From Loigolactobacillus jiayinensis (GTDB lineage: Bacteria > Bacillota > Bacilli > Lactobacillales > Lactobacillaceae), in contig NZ_RHOF01000008.1 in assembly GCF_003946445.1 (NCBI RefSeq), forward strand, positions 1-64,000: a stretch of DNA of 64,000 nucleotides, written 5' to 3'. Within the stretch, counting starts at the first letter, position 1. Each line of letters opens with the position of its first letter. Below the pieces are notes generated by a model that was not told where the DNA came from, did no database searches, and saw only the letters and a list, made by a program, of their open reading frames with translations. Position numbers and translations under genes: made by a program. Of the stretch, positions 1-8,205 are shown in pieces.

Positions 1-149
1 TGGCCCTTTTGGTCTAGTTTTATTTATGTTGCACTTCTATTTTAAATCCGGCAGTTTTTACGCTGGGCTGACGTGATAGTTAAAAATACGGGTCAAAAAA
101 AACAGACACTCACGCCCTCAAGGGGAGTTTGCCTGTTTTTGACTGGTGC
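1..149. other. Left edge: possible 3' end of a gene, then terminator
   Basis: The first 76 bases are open in one + frame and end at a TGA (74-76). The 24-codon translation is hydrophobic and could be the last helix of a membrane protein that starts outside the window, but this is too short to assign. A terminator hairpin follows at 95-140. Nothing else was recognised. Confidence 0.25.
95..140 (-). terminator. Intrinsic terminator, probably bidirectional
   Basis: An imperfect hairpin (ACAGACACTC ... GAGTTTGCCTGT) is flanked by an A-run at 95-103 and a T-run at 135-139. It lies just after the stop of the DUF2316 gene on the minus strand and could also end a + transcript entering from the left. 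Confidence 0.7.
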
Positions 150-461
150 TTAATTATCACCGGCCGTAATTTTACGTTGATCAATCGCGCGGCTATTCAA
201 AAACCAATATTGGTGCCAATCGCCAACTAGAGCGGTAAAGGCAACTGGTTCCTGTCCATTTGCTTGCACTTTTTCAATGAGATAATTGCGCAAGATCCAC
301 GGGTCATTGAGGGAGCTTTGTGTCAGTGTAAATAACCGCTCCAACTTGGCCAGGCTAATATGCAAATCAGCGGCGACTTGTTCCTTGGTTAGGCCACTGC
401 GGTTAAAATTTTCTTGTAATTCATTGATGGTATTCTTAACTTGTTGTGGATTTAATGACAT
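150..461 (-). CDS. DUF2316 family protein
   Basis: The 103-residue protein matches my memory of the DUF2316 family, common in lactobacilli and other Firmicutes and of unknown function. The N-terminal half looks like a helix-turn-helix-like helical domain (residues about 5-50), followed by the family's conserved DPWILRNYL stretch and a C-terminal WHQYWFLNS motif. An AAAGGAG ribosome site lies 9 bases before the ATG. It is co-directional with the amidohydrolase at 573-1577 and about 110 bases downstream of it, so read-through is possible, but no functional link is shown. The length is normal for the family. Confidence 0.75.
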   Translation of the reverse strand: MSLNPQQVKNTINELQENFNRSGLTKEQVAADLHISLAKLERLFTLTQSSLNDPWILRNYLIEKVQANGQEPVAFTALVGDWHQYWFLNSRAIDQRKITAGDN

Positions 462-572
462 ATTTAGTAACTCCTTTAAAATTTAATTAGTGTGAATTGA
501 GTTGGAGAAGTGGACTTCACCTGATCTGAGAAGCAAGGAGCAGGCAAAATTTATTCTTCTTTCAAATACCCG

Positions 573-1577
573 CTATTTCAAATGGAAAACACGTTCGGCG
601 TTACCGTGGCTAAATGCTTCTAGTTGTGCTGAGGTTAAGGCCGTGTTATCCAAAAACGTCCGCGTATTGGCCGGCTGCTTGTACGGATAATCAATTGAAT
701 AAATCAGGTGTTCCGGCCCCATTTCCGCTAAGATAAAGTTTAACTGCGGTTGGCTTAAAATACCGCTGGGCGTGACGTAAACATTCTGGCGGTAATAGTC
801 GGAAAATGAGTGCTTTAAACCAGCGTAAGCGTCGAGCTCATCGTCTAAACGTTCGAGAAATTGTGGCACTAATTCGCCCCAGTAGCCGGAGATTAGTTTC
901 AAATTAGGTAATTTGTCGAAAATTCCGGAAATAATCATGCGCATGACTTGAATCCCAACGTCCATATGCCAACCATAGCCAGCGCTGGAAAAAATACCGG
1001 TGACCACGTCGGACCAGCCGGCACTAGCAAAATAATGCTGGGTGATGTCATTGGGAATAAATGAGGGATGGAAATATATCGGCACATCTAAGTCACTGGC
1101 CATTTTAAAGATGGGGAAGAAGAAGGCATTATCAAAGAATTTACCTTGATAGTTGCCCTTAAGCAATACCCCATTAAAATGCAGTTCCGTGATAGCACGC
1201 TTCAACTCAGCCGCAGCGGCAGCGGGGTCGCCAACGGGCAATGCTGCCAGCGCACCAAACCGGGTAGGGTTAGCGGCAACGACTTGCGCCAATTCGTCAT
1301 TGGCTTGGCGACATAATGGTATTGCCAGCGCAGGTGCTAAATTTTGCGGCGAAGAATTACCGTAAGACAGCACTTGTTGATCGATACCATAATGCGCCAT
1401 GAAAGTGAGGCGCTGGTCGGTAAAGTCTTGCATAATTTCTGGTGTTGGTAGGGAGGTGCGCATATAGTGCAACATGTCCGGACTTAAATTAGGGGCTGCC
1501 GCCTTACCAACTGACTGATTAATTGCTTGCGTAATTTTAGCGGATTCATAATGTTCTTCAACCGTAATAATTTTCAT
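573..1577 (-). CDS. Amidohydrolase / aromatic acid decarboxylase-like, paralogue 1 (His to Tyr change)
   Basis: This 334-residue protein belongs to the COG2159 amidohydrolase family, which includes ACMSD and 2,3-dihydroxybenzoate, gamma-resorcylate and 5-carboxyvanillate decarboxylases. These are metal-dependent TIM-barrel enzymes, typically removing CO2 from aromatic acids. Metal ligands are visible: E7-x-H9 in the VEEH start, H170 in YFHPS and D296 in SIDYPY. The residue expected to be the active-site histidine in the G-H-W-G-E motif is a tyrosine here (Y232, codon TAC); the other three copies with this motif have His. AAAGGAG precedes the ATG. A TetR gene is divergent at 1738. The substrate is unknown, and activity may differ from the paralogues. 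Confidence 0.82.
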   Translation of the reverse strand: MKIITVEEHYESAKITQAINQSVGKAAAPNLSPDMLHYMRTSLPTPEIMQDFTDQRLTFMAHYGIDQQVLSYGNSSPQNLAPALAIPLCRQANDELAQVVAANPTRFGALAALPVGDPAAAAAELKRAITELHFNGVLLKGNYQGKFFDNAFFFPIFKMASDLDVPIYFHPSFIPNDITQHYFASAGWSDVVTGIFSSAGYGWHMDVGIQVMRMIISGIFDKLPNLKLISGYWGELVPQFLERLDDELDAYAGLKHSFSDYYRQNVYVTPSGILSQPQLNFILAEMGPEHLIYSIDYPYKQPANTRTFLDNTALTSAQLEAFSHGNAERVFHLK

Positions 1578-1702
1578 AGAGAACGCTCCTTTAGGCTGCG
1601 TAAAACAAGTCGTTGACCCAGACCTTGAGTCAATTGATAATTGTACTTTGACTTAACAGTTAGTATTATAGGAGGCAAGAAACTTAAAGCAAAGGTGGTT
1701 AA

Positions 1703-1727
1703 GCGACATAGTACTAGGTTATGTCGC
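1703..1727. promoter_or_regulatory. Inverted repeat between amidohydrolase 1 and TetR, candidate operator
   Basis: Perfect 8-base arms GCGACATA (1703-1710) and TATGTCGC (1720-1727) are separated by 9 bases and end 10 bases before the TetR ATG. The position in the divergent intergenic region suggests the TetR operator. This is inference from symmetry and position. Confidence 0.5.
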
Positions 1728-1737
1728 ATTTAATAAA

Positions 1738-2292
1738 ATGGCAAAAGGATTTTTGTATCAACCGGTGAAAATAGATCAGCGGAAGCACCAAAGTGAAGTG
1801 AAGCTATTCAACGCATTAGCACGAAAATATCGATCTGGCGCTACTTTTAAACAAATTGCGATCACAGAATTCTGTCGTAGCGCAGGCGTTTCACGAGCGA
1901 CTTTTTATCGCCATCATCAAACACTGACCGACATTATAGTAGTGCAATTTTTGATTGTGATCGCAGGTTTTGAGCGGCAAATTGATACGTTGACGCAAGC
2001 AGATTTTGCAAATAGTAGCCAAATTGTTGTGGCGACGATTTATACAAACCTTGAATTGATCAAAATGGTGCCGTGGAGCGGGGCACAAGCACAGGTACAA
2101 GCATTACTCAGTGGGACGGCGCAACAAATTTTAATGTTGCGTGATCATCCTAAAGCAACGCAAAACTTTGTTAGTGGGTTTCTCGGCGCAGCTATTCTCA
2201 ACTTTGCGCTACAAATTGCTACGGTTCAGGAACCAATTACCAAGGCCACTGCGCTTAAATTGTACCAGCAGTTATTACCTAATAGCCTATAA
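1738..2292 (+). CDS. TetR family transcriptional regulator
   Basis: The 184-residue protein has a TetR-type DNA-binding domain at about residues 25-65, ending in the typical GVSRATFYRHH recognition-helix region. The C-terminal half is a divergent ligand-binding/dimerisation domain. It is transcribed away from amidohydrolase 1 and is the likely regulator of that gene. The ATG at 1738 is the first usable start in frame, but no good ribosome site precedes it; leaderless or weak translation is possible. The TetR gene at 14805, also divergent from an amidohydrolase, is similar in length and layout, so the gene pair appears to have been duplicated. Confidence 0.82.
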   Translation: MAKGFLYQPVKIDQRKHQSEVKLFNALARKYRSGATFKQIAITEFCRSAGVSRATFYRHHQTLTDIIVVQFLIVIAGFERQIDTLTQADFANSSQIVVATIYTNLELIKMVPWSGAQAQVQALLSGTAQQILMLRDHPKATQNFVSGFLGAAILNFALQIATVQEPITKATALKLYQQLLPNSL

Positions 2293-2375
2293 AGCATGAG
2301 TGGCTTAAGCTAAGGGCGACTAGCTGATCAGTTTGTAGCTTGACTACTTTTGAGTTTGTTTGGTGCAGTCTTATT

Positions 2376-2849
2376 TTAGCCTTTAAATAGCGACATTTTT
2401 GTATCTGGATCAATAATTTTAGCTTTGATCATCAGGCGCATACTTTCATGGAGGTGTGTGCTTAAGGCTGCTTGCTCTTCTGGGGGCAGTGTCTGCACGT
2501 GAGCATCAATACGGTCTTGAATGAGTTGCATGTGTTTTGCGATAACAGTTTGGCCTTTAGGGGTCCCGTAAACATTGACTATCCGGCGATTAGTTTGATT
2601 ATGTTTGCGCTGTACCAACTGGCGGGTTTCAAGGGTGGTGATCAGCCGCGTTAATTGGGCGCGCGAAATTCCAGTATTGGTGGCTAGTTGGCTCATACTG
2701 ACGCCAGGATGTTGATAAACTTTACTAAGTGTCATTGCCTGTAGTCTAGTTAAGTTGAATTCCTCCAGTGAACGGTTTTGCGTAATTGCTTGGCTTAAAT
2801 TAAAAAACATTTCACCTAAGCTTTGTGATTGACTAGTTTTAGCGGTCAT
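2376..2849 (-). CDS. MarR family transcriptional regulator
   Basis: The 157-residue protein has a winged helix-turn-helix of the MarR type. Residues about 40-105 include the PGVSMSQLATNTGISRAQLTRLI recognition region and the wing with QRKHNQTNRRIVNVYGT. A GAGGAG ribosome site precedes the ATG. It is divergent from the SnoaL-like/SDR pair (3065-4458) with about 215 bases between starts, so it is the likely regulator of that pair. Ligands of MarR proteins are often phenolic or other small aromatic compounds, which fits the setting but is not shown here. Confidence 0.82.
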   Translation of the reverse strand: MTAKTSQSQSLGEMFFNLSQAITQNRSLEEFNLTRLQAMTLSKVYQHPGVSMSQLATNTGISRAQLTRLITTLETRQLVQRKHNQTNRRIVNVYGTPKGQTVIAKHMQLIQDRIDAHVQTLPPEEQAALSTHLHESMRLMIKAKIIDPDTKMSLFKG

Positions 2850-2921
2850 AGTGCATTGCTCCTCTATTTTTAGCTACTTTTAAAGAATTAAAGCGCCAGC
2901 TAATTTGTTGTACGTTAATCA

Positions 2922-2950
2922 TTGACAGATATCAATTATGAGTTTAAAGT
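2922..2950 (+). promoter_or_regulatory. Candidate sigma-A promoter for SnoaL-like/SDR operon
   Basis: TTGACA (2922-2927) is followed after 17 bases by TAAAGT (2945-2950), in the MarR-SnoaL divergent region, about 115 bases before the first start codon. The match to the consensus is good; use is not proven. Confidence 0.5.
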
Positions 2951-3064
2951 AGATGATTGTCAAATGTAAAACATTAATTTTAGACGATTATTTGGGCTCA
3001 AACTGACCAAGTAATCACCTAATAGCTGATAATAGGGACAACTTGAAGGGAAAGCGACTAAATA

Positions 3065-3649
3065 ATGAACGATTTTGAAGCAATCAGTCAGTTGGTTTTG
3101 CGGGAACGAATGTATCGTGGTCGGCATGTTAAGGCCTTAGCCGACTGTTATTTCTCTGACGCCACAGTGACCACTAGTTGGCAAAGTGGCCCTGTAGCGA
3201 CTTTTCTTGGCAAACAACCAGTTGAAGTTGATAACAGCATGCCCATCGTAGGTCGTTTTGGCACGCCAATTGTCCATCAAAATGAGACACGGGCATATGT
3301 TGAATTATCGTCGACGACAAATCGGTGGCAATTAGTCAATGGTGTAGAAGCTGTTTTAGAATCTTATATGCGCCTAATTTATCGAGTGGCGAAACGAAAT
3401 GGTGAGTGGAAAATTGTTGATCTAACGTCGATCGATGAAAGTGACAAGCTGACGCCAGCCATCCCAGGTCAAGACTTAAAAATCAAGCCAGAAGCAGTGG
3501 CTAATCTACGCCGTAGTTACCGCTACTTAGCGTATGTTCGCCAAAATGCAGGGGGTACGATCAGCCAAGATCTACTGGGAACAGACCGTGCGCAAGATGA
3601 AAATAATTTATATGAAAATTCCGAAAAATGGTTACACGAAAATGATTAG
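3065..3649 (+). CDS. SnoaL-like / NTF2-fold protein
   Basis: The 194-residue protein resembles SnoaL-like (nuclear transport factor 2 fold) proteins. The first 130 residues alternate a helical start (ISQLVLRERMYRGRHVKALA) with beta strands ending in IYRVAKRNGEWKIVDLTSI, the usual NTF2 cone. The last 60 residues are an extension of unknown role. Family members include isomerases, cyclases and dehydratases of small molecules, so a catalytic role is possible but the reaction cannot be predicted. It is followed after 50 bases by an SDR gene, probably in one operon controlled by the divergent MarR. Confidence 0.7.
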   Translation: MNDFEAISQLVLRERMYRGRHVKALADCYFSDATVTTSWQSGPVATFLGKQPVEVDNSMPIVGRFGTPIVHQNETRAYVELSSTTNRWQLVNGVEAVLESYMRLIYRVAKRNGEWKIVDLTSIDESDKLTPAIPGQDLKIKPEAVANLRRSYRYLAYVRQNAGGTISQDLLGTDRAQDENNLYENSEKWLHEND

Positions 3650-3699
3650 TAAATAAGATTAATACAGTAGCGTAATCGGTGAAACGAGAGGTAAAAATA

Positions 3700-4458
3700 A
3701 TGACACAGACAAAACCAGTGATTACATTGATCACCGGTGCAGATAAGGGCATCGGGTTTGCAACAGCGCAGGCATTAGGCCAAAAGGGACAACAGATTTT
3801 AATTGGTGCGCGCAATCGACAACGTGGCGAACAGGCCGTGGCGCAACTTAAGGCTGCTGGTATACAGGTAACCTTTATCCAACTTGATGTTACTGATAAG
3901 ACTCAAATCAAAGTAGCAGCCGAAAAAATTAAGGCCGACTACGGTTACTTGAGTATCTTGATCAATAACGCTGGCATCGCATTAGGTAATCATTTACCGG
4001 CTTCGCAAATGAGTACCGACACGATGCGGCAGGAGTTTGATGTTAATTTCTTCGGCTTGGTTGATGTGACCCAAGCAATGATTCCATTATTAAAGACCGG
4101 CCAGCCAGCAAAAATTATTAATGTCTCTAGTAATATGGGGTCGCTGGGCCTTGCGACTGATCCAAATTCGCGATTTTATAAAGTCAGTTCATTAGGTTAT
4201 CAAGCAACCAAGGCATCAGTTGATTTTGCCACGATTTTGCTCAGTAAGGAATTGGCAGCTGCAGGTATTACCGTTAATTCGGTTAATCCCGGTTGGACGG
4301 CCACTAATTTTGGCGGACGGCCTAGTGATGCACCTAAGCCAGCTGGGATGCAAGACGTTGCCACTGGTGCCGCTCAAATCATTAAAATGGCTAGCTTGCC
4401 ATTAGATGATCCACAAACGGGCACCTTTACAGAAAATGAAGGGTCCCTGCCCTGGTAA
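3700..4458 (+). CDS. Short-chain dehydrogenase/reductase (SDR), catalytic residues intact
   Basis: This is a classical SDR of 252 residues: nucleotide motif TGADKGIG (residues 12-19), NNAG (89-92), catalytic Ser in NVSSN (about 144), and Y167-x3-K171 in YQATK. The GARN after beta-2 suggests NADPH. I chose ATG 3700 because GAGAGGT lies just upstream; a GTG at 3679 would add seven residues without a better site. It forms an operon with the SnoaL-like gene. Substrates are probably carbonyl or hydroxyl small molecules. A hairpin terminator follows at 4496-4529. Confidence 0.85.
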   Translation: MTQTKPVITLITGADKGIGFATAQALGQKGQQILIGARNRQRGEQAVAQLKAAGIQVTFIQLDVTDKTQIKVAAEKIKADYGYLSILINNAGIALGNHLPASQMSTDTMRQEFDVNFFGLVDVTQAMIPLLKTGQPAKIINVSSNMGSLGLATDPNSRFYKVSSLGYQATKASVDFATILLSKELAAAGITVNSVNPGWTATNFGGRPSDAPKPAGMQDVATGAAQIIKMASLPLDDPQTGTFTENEGSLPW

Positions 4459-4495
4459 AGTGGTGGCTATTTTATAATCTTAACTTAAAAAGGTG

Positions 4496-4535
4496 AGGCT
4501 GTGATATAAGCAAAATTATGTCACAGCCTTATTTT
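4496..4535 (+). terminator. Terminator hairpin of a repeated family (AGGCTGTGACATAA type)
   Basis: AGGCTGTGATATAA and TTATGTCACAGCCT pair with one mismatch and are followed by a T-rich stretch. The same hairpin recurs at 18648-18680 and, degenerated, at 45743-45780, so it is an interspersed repeat as well as the likely end of the SDR transcript. Confidence 0.65.
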
Positions 4536-4560
4536 AATGTCGCAGATTTGCGACGTATTT

Positions 4561-4600
4561 GGCTAATACCCAGGAGCTGATCGGCTTATGGCACACTTTT
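4561..4600. repeat. Solo end of the 18.7-19.0 kb repeat element
   Basis: About 40 bases starting GGCTAATACCCAGGAGCT and ending CTTATGGCACAC match, with a few mismatches, the right end of the element at 18967-19006. The left end is absent here. The copy directly abuts the PadR promoter. Confidence 0.5.
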
Positions 4601-4614
4601 TTCTGAAAAAAAGC

Positions 4615-4670
4615 TTGTTTTATATGTCGTAGCGACGTATACTTAATCAGTCGCTACGACATATAGGAGG
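4615..4670 (+). promoter_or_regulatory. PadR promoter with 16-bp perfect inverted-repeat operator
   Basis: A -35 TTGTTT (4615-4620) and -10 TATACT (4638-4643) are 17 bases apart. Perfect 16-base arms (4621-4636 TATATGTCGTAGCGAC and 4650-4665, its reverse complement) lie around the -10 box. AGGAGG follows at 4665-4670. A protein bound here would block polymerase, so autoregulation by PadR of itself and the downstream exporter is the natural reading. Confidence 0.8.
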
Positions 4671-4674
4671 AATC

Positions 4675-5241
4675 ATGTACGAGTTATTGATTTTAGGTAT
4701 TTTGCAAATCCACAACATGTCTGGTTATAAGTTGGCGCAAGTACTGGAAAGTAGCCTAGAGCCACGCCGAGTAATTTCTAATGGCGTGATGTATCCCTTA
4801 CTTAATCGCTTGGCCAAGCAAGGCTATATTGAAATAGCGGCTGAACCGAATACGCATCGTAATAAAAAAATGGTGCAGATCACCGAACTAGGACGCCAGC
4901 GGTTCCAAGAACTAATGGCGCAGCCGGTGGCGATGGATGCGAAGCGAGAGTCTATTTATCGCTTTAAATTCAGGGGGATGGCCAGTGTCGATACGGCCAC
5001 ACAACAAGCTATTTTGGCAGATTATGCAGCGGCCACGCAAGCGGATCTAGACAGTTATCAGGCTTTTAAGACCCATGTTCAAGCGCAAGTGGGCGTGGAG
5101 TTAGCCGCAAATACCTCGTTAGTAACTGGGGCGCGGGCTCTGGATTTAAGCATTGCGATTTGCCACGCTAAGCAAGCTTGGACTAAGCAATATCAAGCTA
5201 AGTTAAAGGGCCATACTTCTACTAGGCGAACTGAGCCGTAG
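4675..5241 (+). CDS. PadR family transcriptional regulator
   Basis: The 188-residue protein starts with the PadR winged-helix domain (MYELLILGILQIHNMSGYKL; VMYPLLNRLAKQGYIE; ITELGRQRF), followed by a C-terminal helical dimerisation domain typical of the PadR/Vir group. PadR-type proteins commonly repress phenolic-acid decarboxylase or drug-efflux genes. The gene precedes a DHA2 exporter by 85 bases in the same direction, and its promoter holds a large palindrome. The model is a repressor of its own operon, relieved by an exported compound; the inducer is unknown. Confidence 0.88.
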   Translation: MYELLILGILQIHNMSGYKLAQVLESSLEPRRVISNGVMYPLLNRLAKQGYIEIAAEPNTHRNKKMVQITELGRQRFQELMAQPVAMDAKRESIYRFKFRGMASVDTATQQAILADYAAATQADLDSYQAFKTHVQAQVGVELAANTSLVTGARALDLSIAICHAKQAWTKQYQAKLKGHTSTRRTEP

Positions 5242-5326
5242 TAGAATGGACACCGCCTGTAACATCAGAATTTATTAGCGGTTTTAAGCTAATAAAATAC
5301 CTTAATTGTGGAATAGGAGAATCAGC

Positions 5327-6904
5327 ATGCAACAAAGCAAGCATAATATCCGCCAATGGATTGCCTTAGTCGCAATGAGTTTAGGCGTTTTTATGGGTCT
5401 ATTGGATGTAACCGTCGTTAATGTCGCGTTACCAACAATGGTTCGTAGTTTTAATACGACCTTTACCAATTTACAATGGGTTTTAAATGCCTATACCTTG
5501 GTCTACGCGGTCACCTTACTGATCATGTCCAAGTTAGGTGATATGTATGGCCGAAAAAAGATTTTTCTTGGGTCACTGATTTTATTTGTTATTGCCTCGG
5601 CTGTGAACGGGATGGCCACTAATTTATTAGTTTTAGATATTGGTCGTGGGATTCAAGCCCTTGGTGGCGCCGGGATGATGTCGTTATCGATGGCGTTAGT
5701 GGCGTCTAACTTTGCTGGTCGTGAGCGCGGATTAGCCTTAGGTATTCTGGGCTCGATCATGGGTATTTCCACAGCTTCAGGCCCGCTGATCGGTGGGTAT
5801 TTGGTCGAGCAATTTGGCTGGCCCGCAATTTTTTATGTTAATGTGCCATTTGGTATTTTAGCGGTGATATTAACCGTGATTTATGTTAAGGAAACACCGA
5901 GCTACGGTAAAAATCAGCGGATTGATTTCGCTGGGATGTTCCTGTCTGCCACCGGATTATTTGCCATTATTTATGGGTTGATCGTTAAGGAAGGACATCC
6001 GCATTTAAGCTGGCTTAGTGGGCAAGTTAGTGGCTGGCTCGCGGGTGGTGTAATTTTGCTAATTGCGTTTGTCATTGTAGAATTACACGTTGCGGATCCA
6101 ATGGTCGATATTAGCATGTTTAAACGGCCCCACTTTATTGGCATTGTGCTGGTTGCGTTTGTTTTAGGCGCTGGTATATACGCATTCAACGCTTACCTAA
6201 CGCCACTAATGCAAAATTATATTGGGTATTCAGCCGTCCAAACTGGCGTGCGCCAATTGACGATTAGTGCGTGGTCATTGATTCTCGGGCCCGTTGTCGG
6301 TATTCTCGGTGCACGTTATTCTAAGAAATGGATGATCTGTATCAGTTTGTTCATTGGTGGGGCTGGCTTCTTATGGATCGGCCACGCCATGGGTCCTGGG
6401 GTCAGCTTTGTTGATTTATGGCCTGGCATGATTCTAATTGGGATCACCAACGGGATGGTCAATCCATTACTGAACACAACAGGGATGGAAGGCGTTATTC
6501 CTAGTGAAATGGGGATGGCATCAGGCTTGTTAAATGTGTTCCGACAGCTAGGAACCACAGTTGGGGTCGTTAGTTTAGGCTTGATTCAAAACGCGCAGTA
6601 TGAAAACTATCTTAATGGGCATCTGGGTCAGATCAATATGCCAACCGCTGCTGTAACCGGGCTTAAAAAGGCGTTGCTCGATGCTGGACCATTTTCAGGT
6701 CATGGGATTGCTTTTTCACAACGCGTGAGTCAAGCACCATTTGCTAAAGCCTTTCAGCATGTTGTGGTGACCGCCTATCATAACGGCATGGCCGCTGTAT
6801 GTATTACAGTTGCAGGCGTTGTTATTGTTGGTGGCGTTGGGGCGGCGTTGTTATTACGCAATCATGTGGAAGTGCCAGATATTACTAAACCAGCGGATAA
6901 ATAA
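5327..6904 (+). CDS. DHA2-type (14 TM) multidrug MFS exporter
   Basis: The 525-residue protein is a drug:H+ antiporter of the EmrB/QacA/LmrB group. Visible features are the DHA motif GVFMGLLDVTVVNVALP in TM1, the NAYTLVYAVTLLIMSKLGDMYGRKK loop (motif A), and RGIQALGGAG (motif B) with GPLIGGYLV (motif C). I set the start at ATG 5327, preceded by AGGAGA; a TTG at 5306 lacks a site. It lies behind the padR-like gene and probably exports the compound sensed by that regulator. A hairpin terminator follows at 6931-6970. Confidence 0.88.
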   Translation: MQQSKHNIRQWIALVAMSLGVFMGLLDVTVVNVALPTMVRSFNTTFTNLQWVLNAYTLVYAVTLLIMSKLGDMYGRKKIFLGSLILFVIASAVNGMATNLLVLDIGRGIQALGGAGMMSLSMALVASNFAGRERGLALGILGSIMGISTASGPLIGGYLVEQFGWPAIFYVNVPFGILAVILTVIYVKETPSYGKNQRIDFAGMFLSATGLFAIIYGLIVKEGHPHLSWLSGQVSGWLAGGVILLIAFVIVELHVADPMVDISMFKRPHFIGIVLVAFVLGAGIYAFNAYLTPLMQNYIGYSAVQTGVRQLTISAWSLILGPVVGILGARYSKKWMICISLFIGGAGFLWIGHAMGPGVSFVDLWPGMILIGITNGMVNPLLNTTGMEGVIPSEMGMASGLLNVFRQLGTTVGVVSLGLIQNAQYENYLNGHLGQINMPTAAVTGLKKALLDAGPFSGHGIAFSQRVSQAPFAKAFQHVVVTAYHNGMAAVCITVAGVVIVGGVGAALLLRNHVEVPDITKPADK

Positions 6905-6930
6905 TAATTGTTCTTGATTAAAAAATAGTA

Positions 6931-6970
6931 AAAAAAGTTGGTCTAGTTATGAACTGGACCAACTTTTTTG
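6931..6970. terminator. Intrinsic terminator, bidirectional
   Basis: AAAAAAGTTGGTC-AGTT pairs with AACT-GACCAACTTTTTT. It separates the convergent exporter and monooxygenase-like genes. Similar GGTCTAGTT hairpins occur at 15400-15438 and 61399-61452. Confidence 0.85.
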
Positions 6971-6978
6971 TGTACCAC

Positions 6979-7337
6979 TTAATCATACAGGTGTGTATAT
7001 GAAGCAACTGGGCGGAAGAAACCACGGTGAACCACTACGTTAGCAGTACCACCTAAATCACTGGCTAATTTTTTAGCGTAGTCTGGATTGTTATTGGCAG
7101 CGACCCAAGCATCATATGATTGCCAGTGGGCGACGTTAATAATTTGGTATTGATGATCTTTTAGTAAGGACTTTTCTAGATCCGCGCTAATGAAGCCAGC
7201 TTCTTGACCCATGATTTTTGAGCGGCGCTGCCAATCAGCAATAAACTGATCCATATCAGCGGCGGCAATTTCAAATAAATTGATAAAGTCAAAAGGTGCT
7301 TCGGGGTGTTTGATTTCTGGATTTTTTCTACTGGCAT
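6979..7337 (-). pseudogene. Antibiotic biosynthesis monooxygenase-like (ABM) gene, frameshifted near its start
   Basis: The intact part (91 codons from 7254 downwards) resembles the dimeric alpha+beta barrel ABM/IsdG family. Upstream, the coding sense continues in the same frame (…HPEAPFDFINLFEIAAAD) up to an A6 run at about 7322-7327. Behind that run the expected ATG at 7337, with AAAGGAG at a good distance, lies in another frame. One extra A would join them into a 119-residue protein starting MPVEK. So the gene has a one-base deletion in a homopolymer. It may be a pseudogene, rescued by slippage, or a sequencing error. Internal start at 7254 would lose the first beta strand. It lies just downstream of the MBL hydrolase on the same strand. 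Confidence 0.65.
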
Positions 7338-7351
7338 ATGAAAGTGCTCCT

Positions 7352-8092
7352 TTATTTTTGTTTGCTATTAAGTGTTTGGGCTATCAGTTCAGGTAGCCAT
7401 TTTTGTTGGAAAATTTGATCAGCGTTGCTTAATAAATCAGCGCCATGACTGACTAGTAGTTGGTCGAAGGAATAGTTAGCTAACTTTTTTAAACTTGCAC
7501 GTGCTGTGGTGTAATTTTCATTACTAGGCGCAATCATGACGTGATGATCAACGTTAGTGATCGTGTCCGCGGCAAAAAGAATATTGTGATGGCGATGCCA
7601 CAAAAAGGACAACTGGCCGGCACTGTGGCCAGGGGTAGCGATGGCGGTAATGCCACCTGCTAAAGGAATTTGTTCACCATCAACTAAACGGTGGGTGACC
7701 GGCGCCGGACTAAAGAACGGAATCTGTTTACCTGGATCACCAGCAGGCGTGTAAATCGGTCGTACGGGAATGAAAGCTTCTAAAATAGCGGCATCTTGTT
7801 GGCTCATCCAGATTGGCGCATGTGACTGCGCTTCAACTTCACCAATATTACCCACATGATCAGGATGGCCATGGGTCACTAGAATTTGTTTAATAGCGCT
7901 GGTGGTCAGATTCATTTTCTGAAGGGCGCGGATAACGATGTTAGGGTGACCTCTTTTAACCGGATAACCAGTATCAATCAATATCCAGCCATCAATTGGG
8001 TCGTGAATTAAAAAGGCGTGAACAAAATCAAGTTGCAATTGATACAGATCATCTTCTAATTGGACAATTTCTAGGGGTTCTAAGGCAGACAT
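7352..8092 (-). CDS. Metallo-beta-lactamase fold hydrolase
   Basis: The protein has the MBL metal motif HGHPDH (H-x-H-x-D-H), a downstream ATPGHSAGQLSF histidine, FAADT aspartate and a final SHG histidine, so the two-zinc site looks complete. The family hydrolyses lactones, thioesters or other small molecules; specificity is not predictable. I place the start at ATG 8092 (MSALEP, AAGAG upstream) giving 246 residues; a TTG at 8149 is less likely. The frameshifted ABM gene follows at about 15 bases, suggesting one transcript. Confidence 0.8.
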   Translation of the reverse strand: MSALEPLEIVQLEDDLYQLQLDFVHAFLIHDPIDGWILIDTGYPVKRGHPNIVIRALQKMNLTTSAIKQILVTHGHPDHVGNIGEVEAQSHAPIWMSQQDAAILEAFIPVRPIYTPAGDPGKQIPFFSPAPVTHRLVDGEQIPLAGGITAIATPGHSAGQLSFLWHRHHNILFAADTITNVDHHVMIAPSNENYTTARASLKKLANYSFDQLLVSHGADLLSNADQIFQQKWLPELIAQTLNSKQK

Positions 8093-8205
8093 ATCAATTA
8101 GCTCTTTTCTTTTATGCAAAATTAAGCGGTCATCACTTTCAAGCGACAAACCTAATTGAATGGTTATTTACTTATGTGGTGTTTGATTGTTGCAGCGATA
8201 TTTTC

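Noticed and set aside
3679-3699. GTG start for the SDR gene
   Set aside because: ATG 3700 is directly preceded by GAGAGGT at normal spacing and begins the usual SDR N-terminus.
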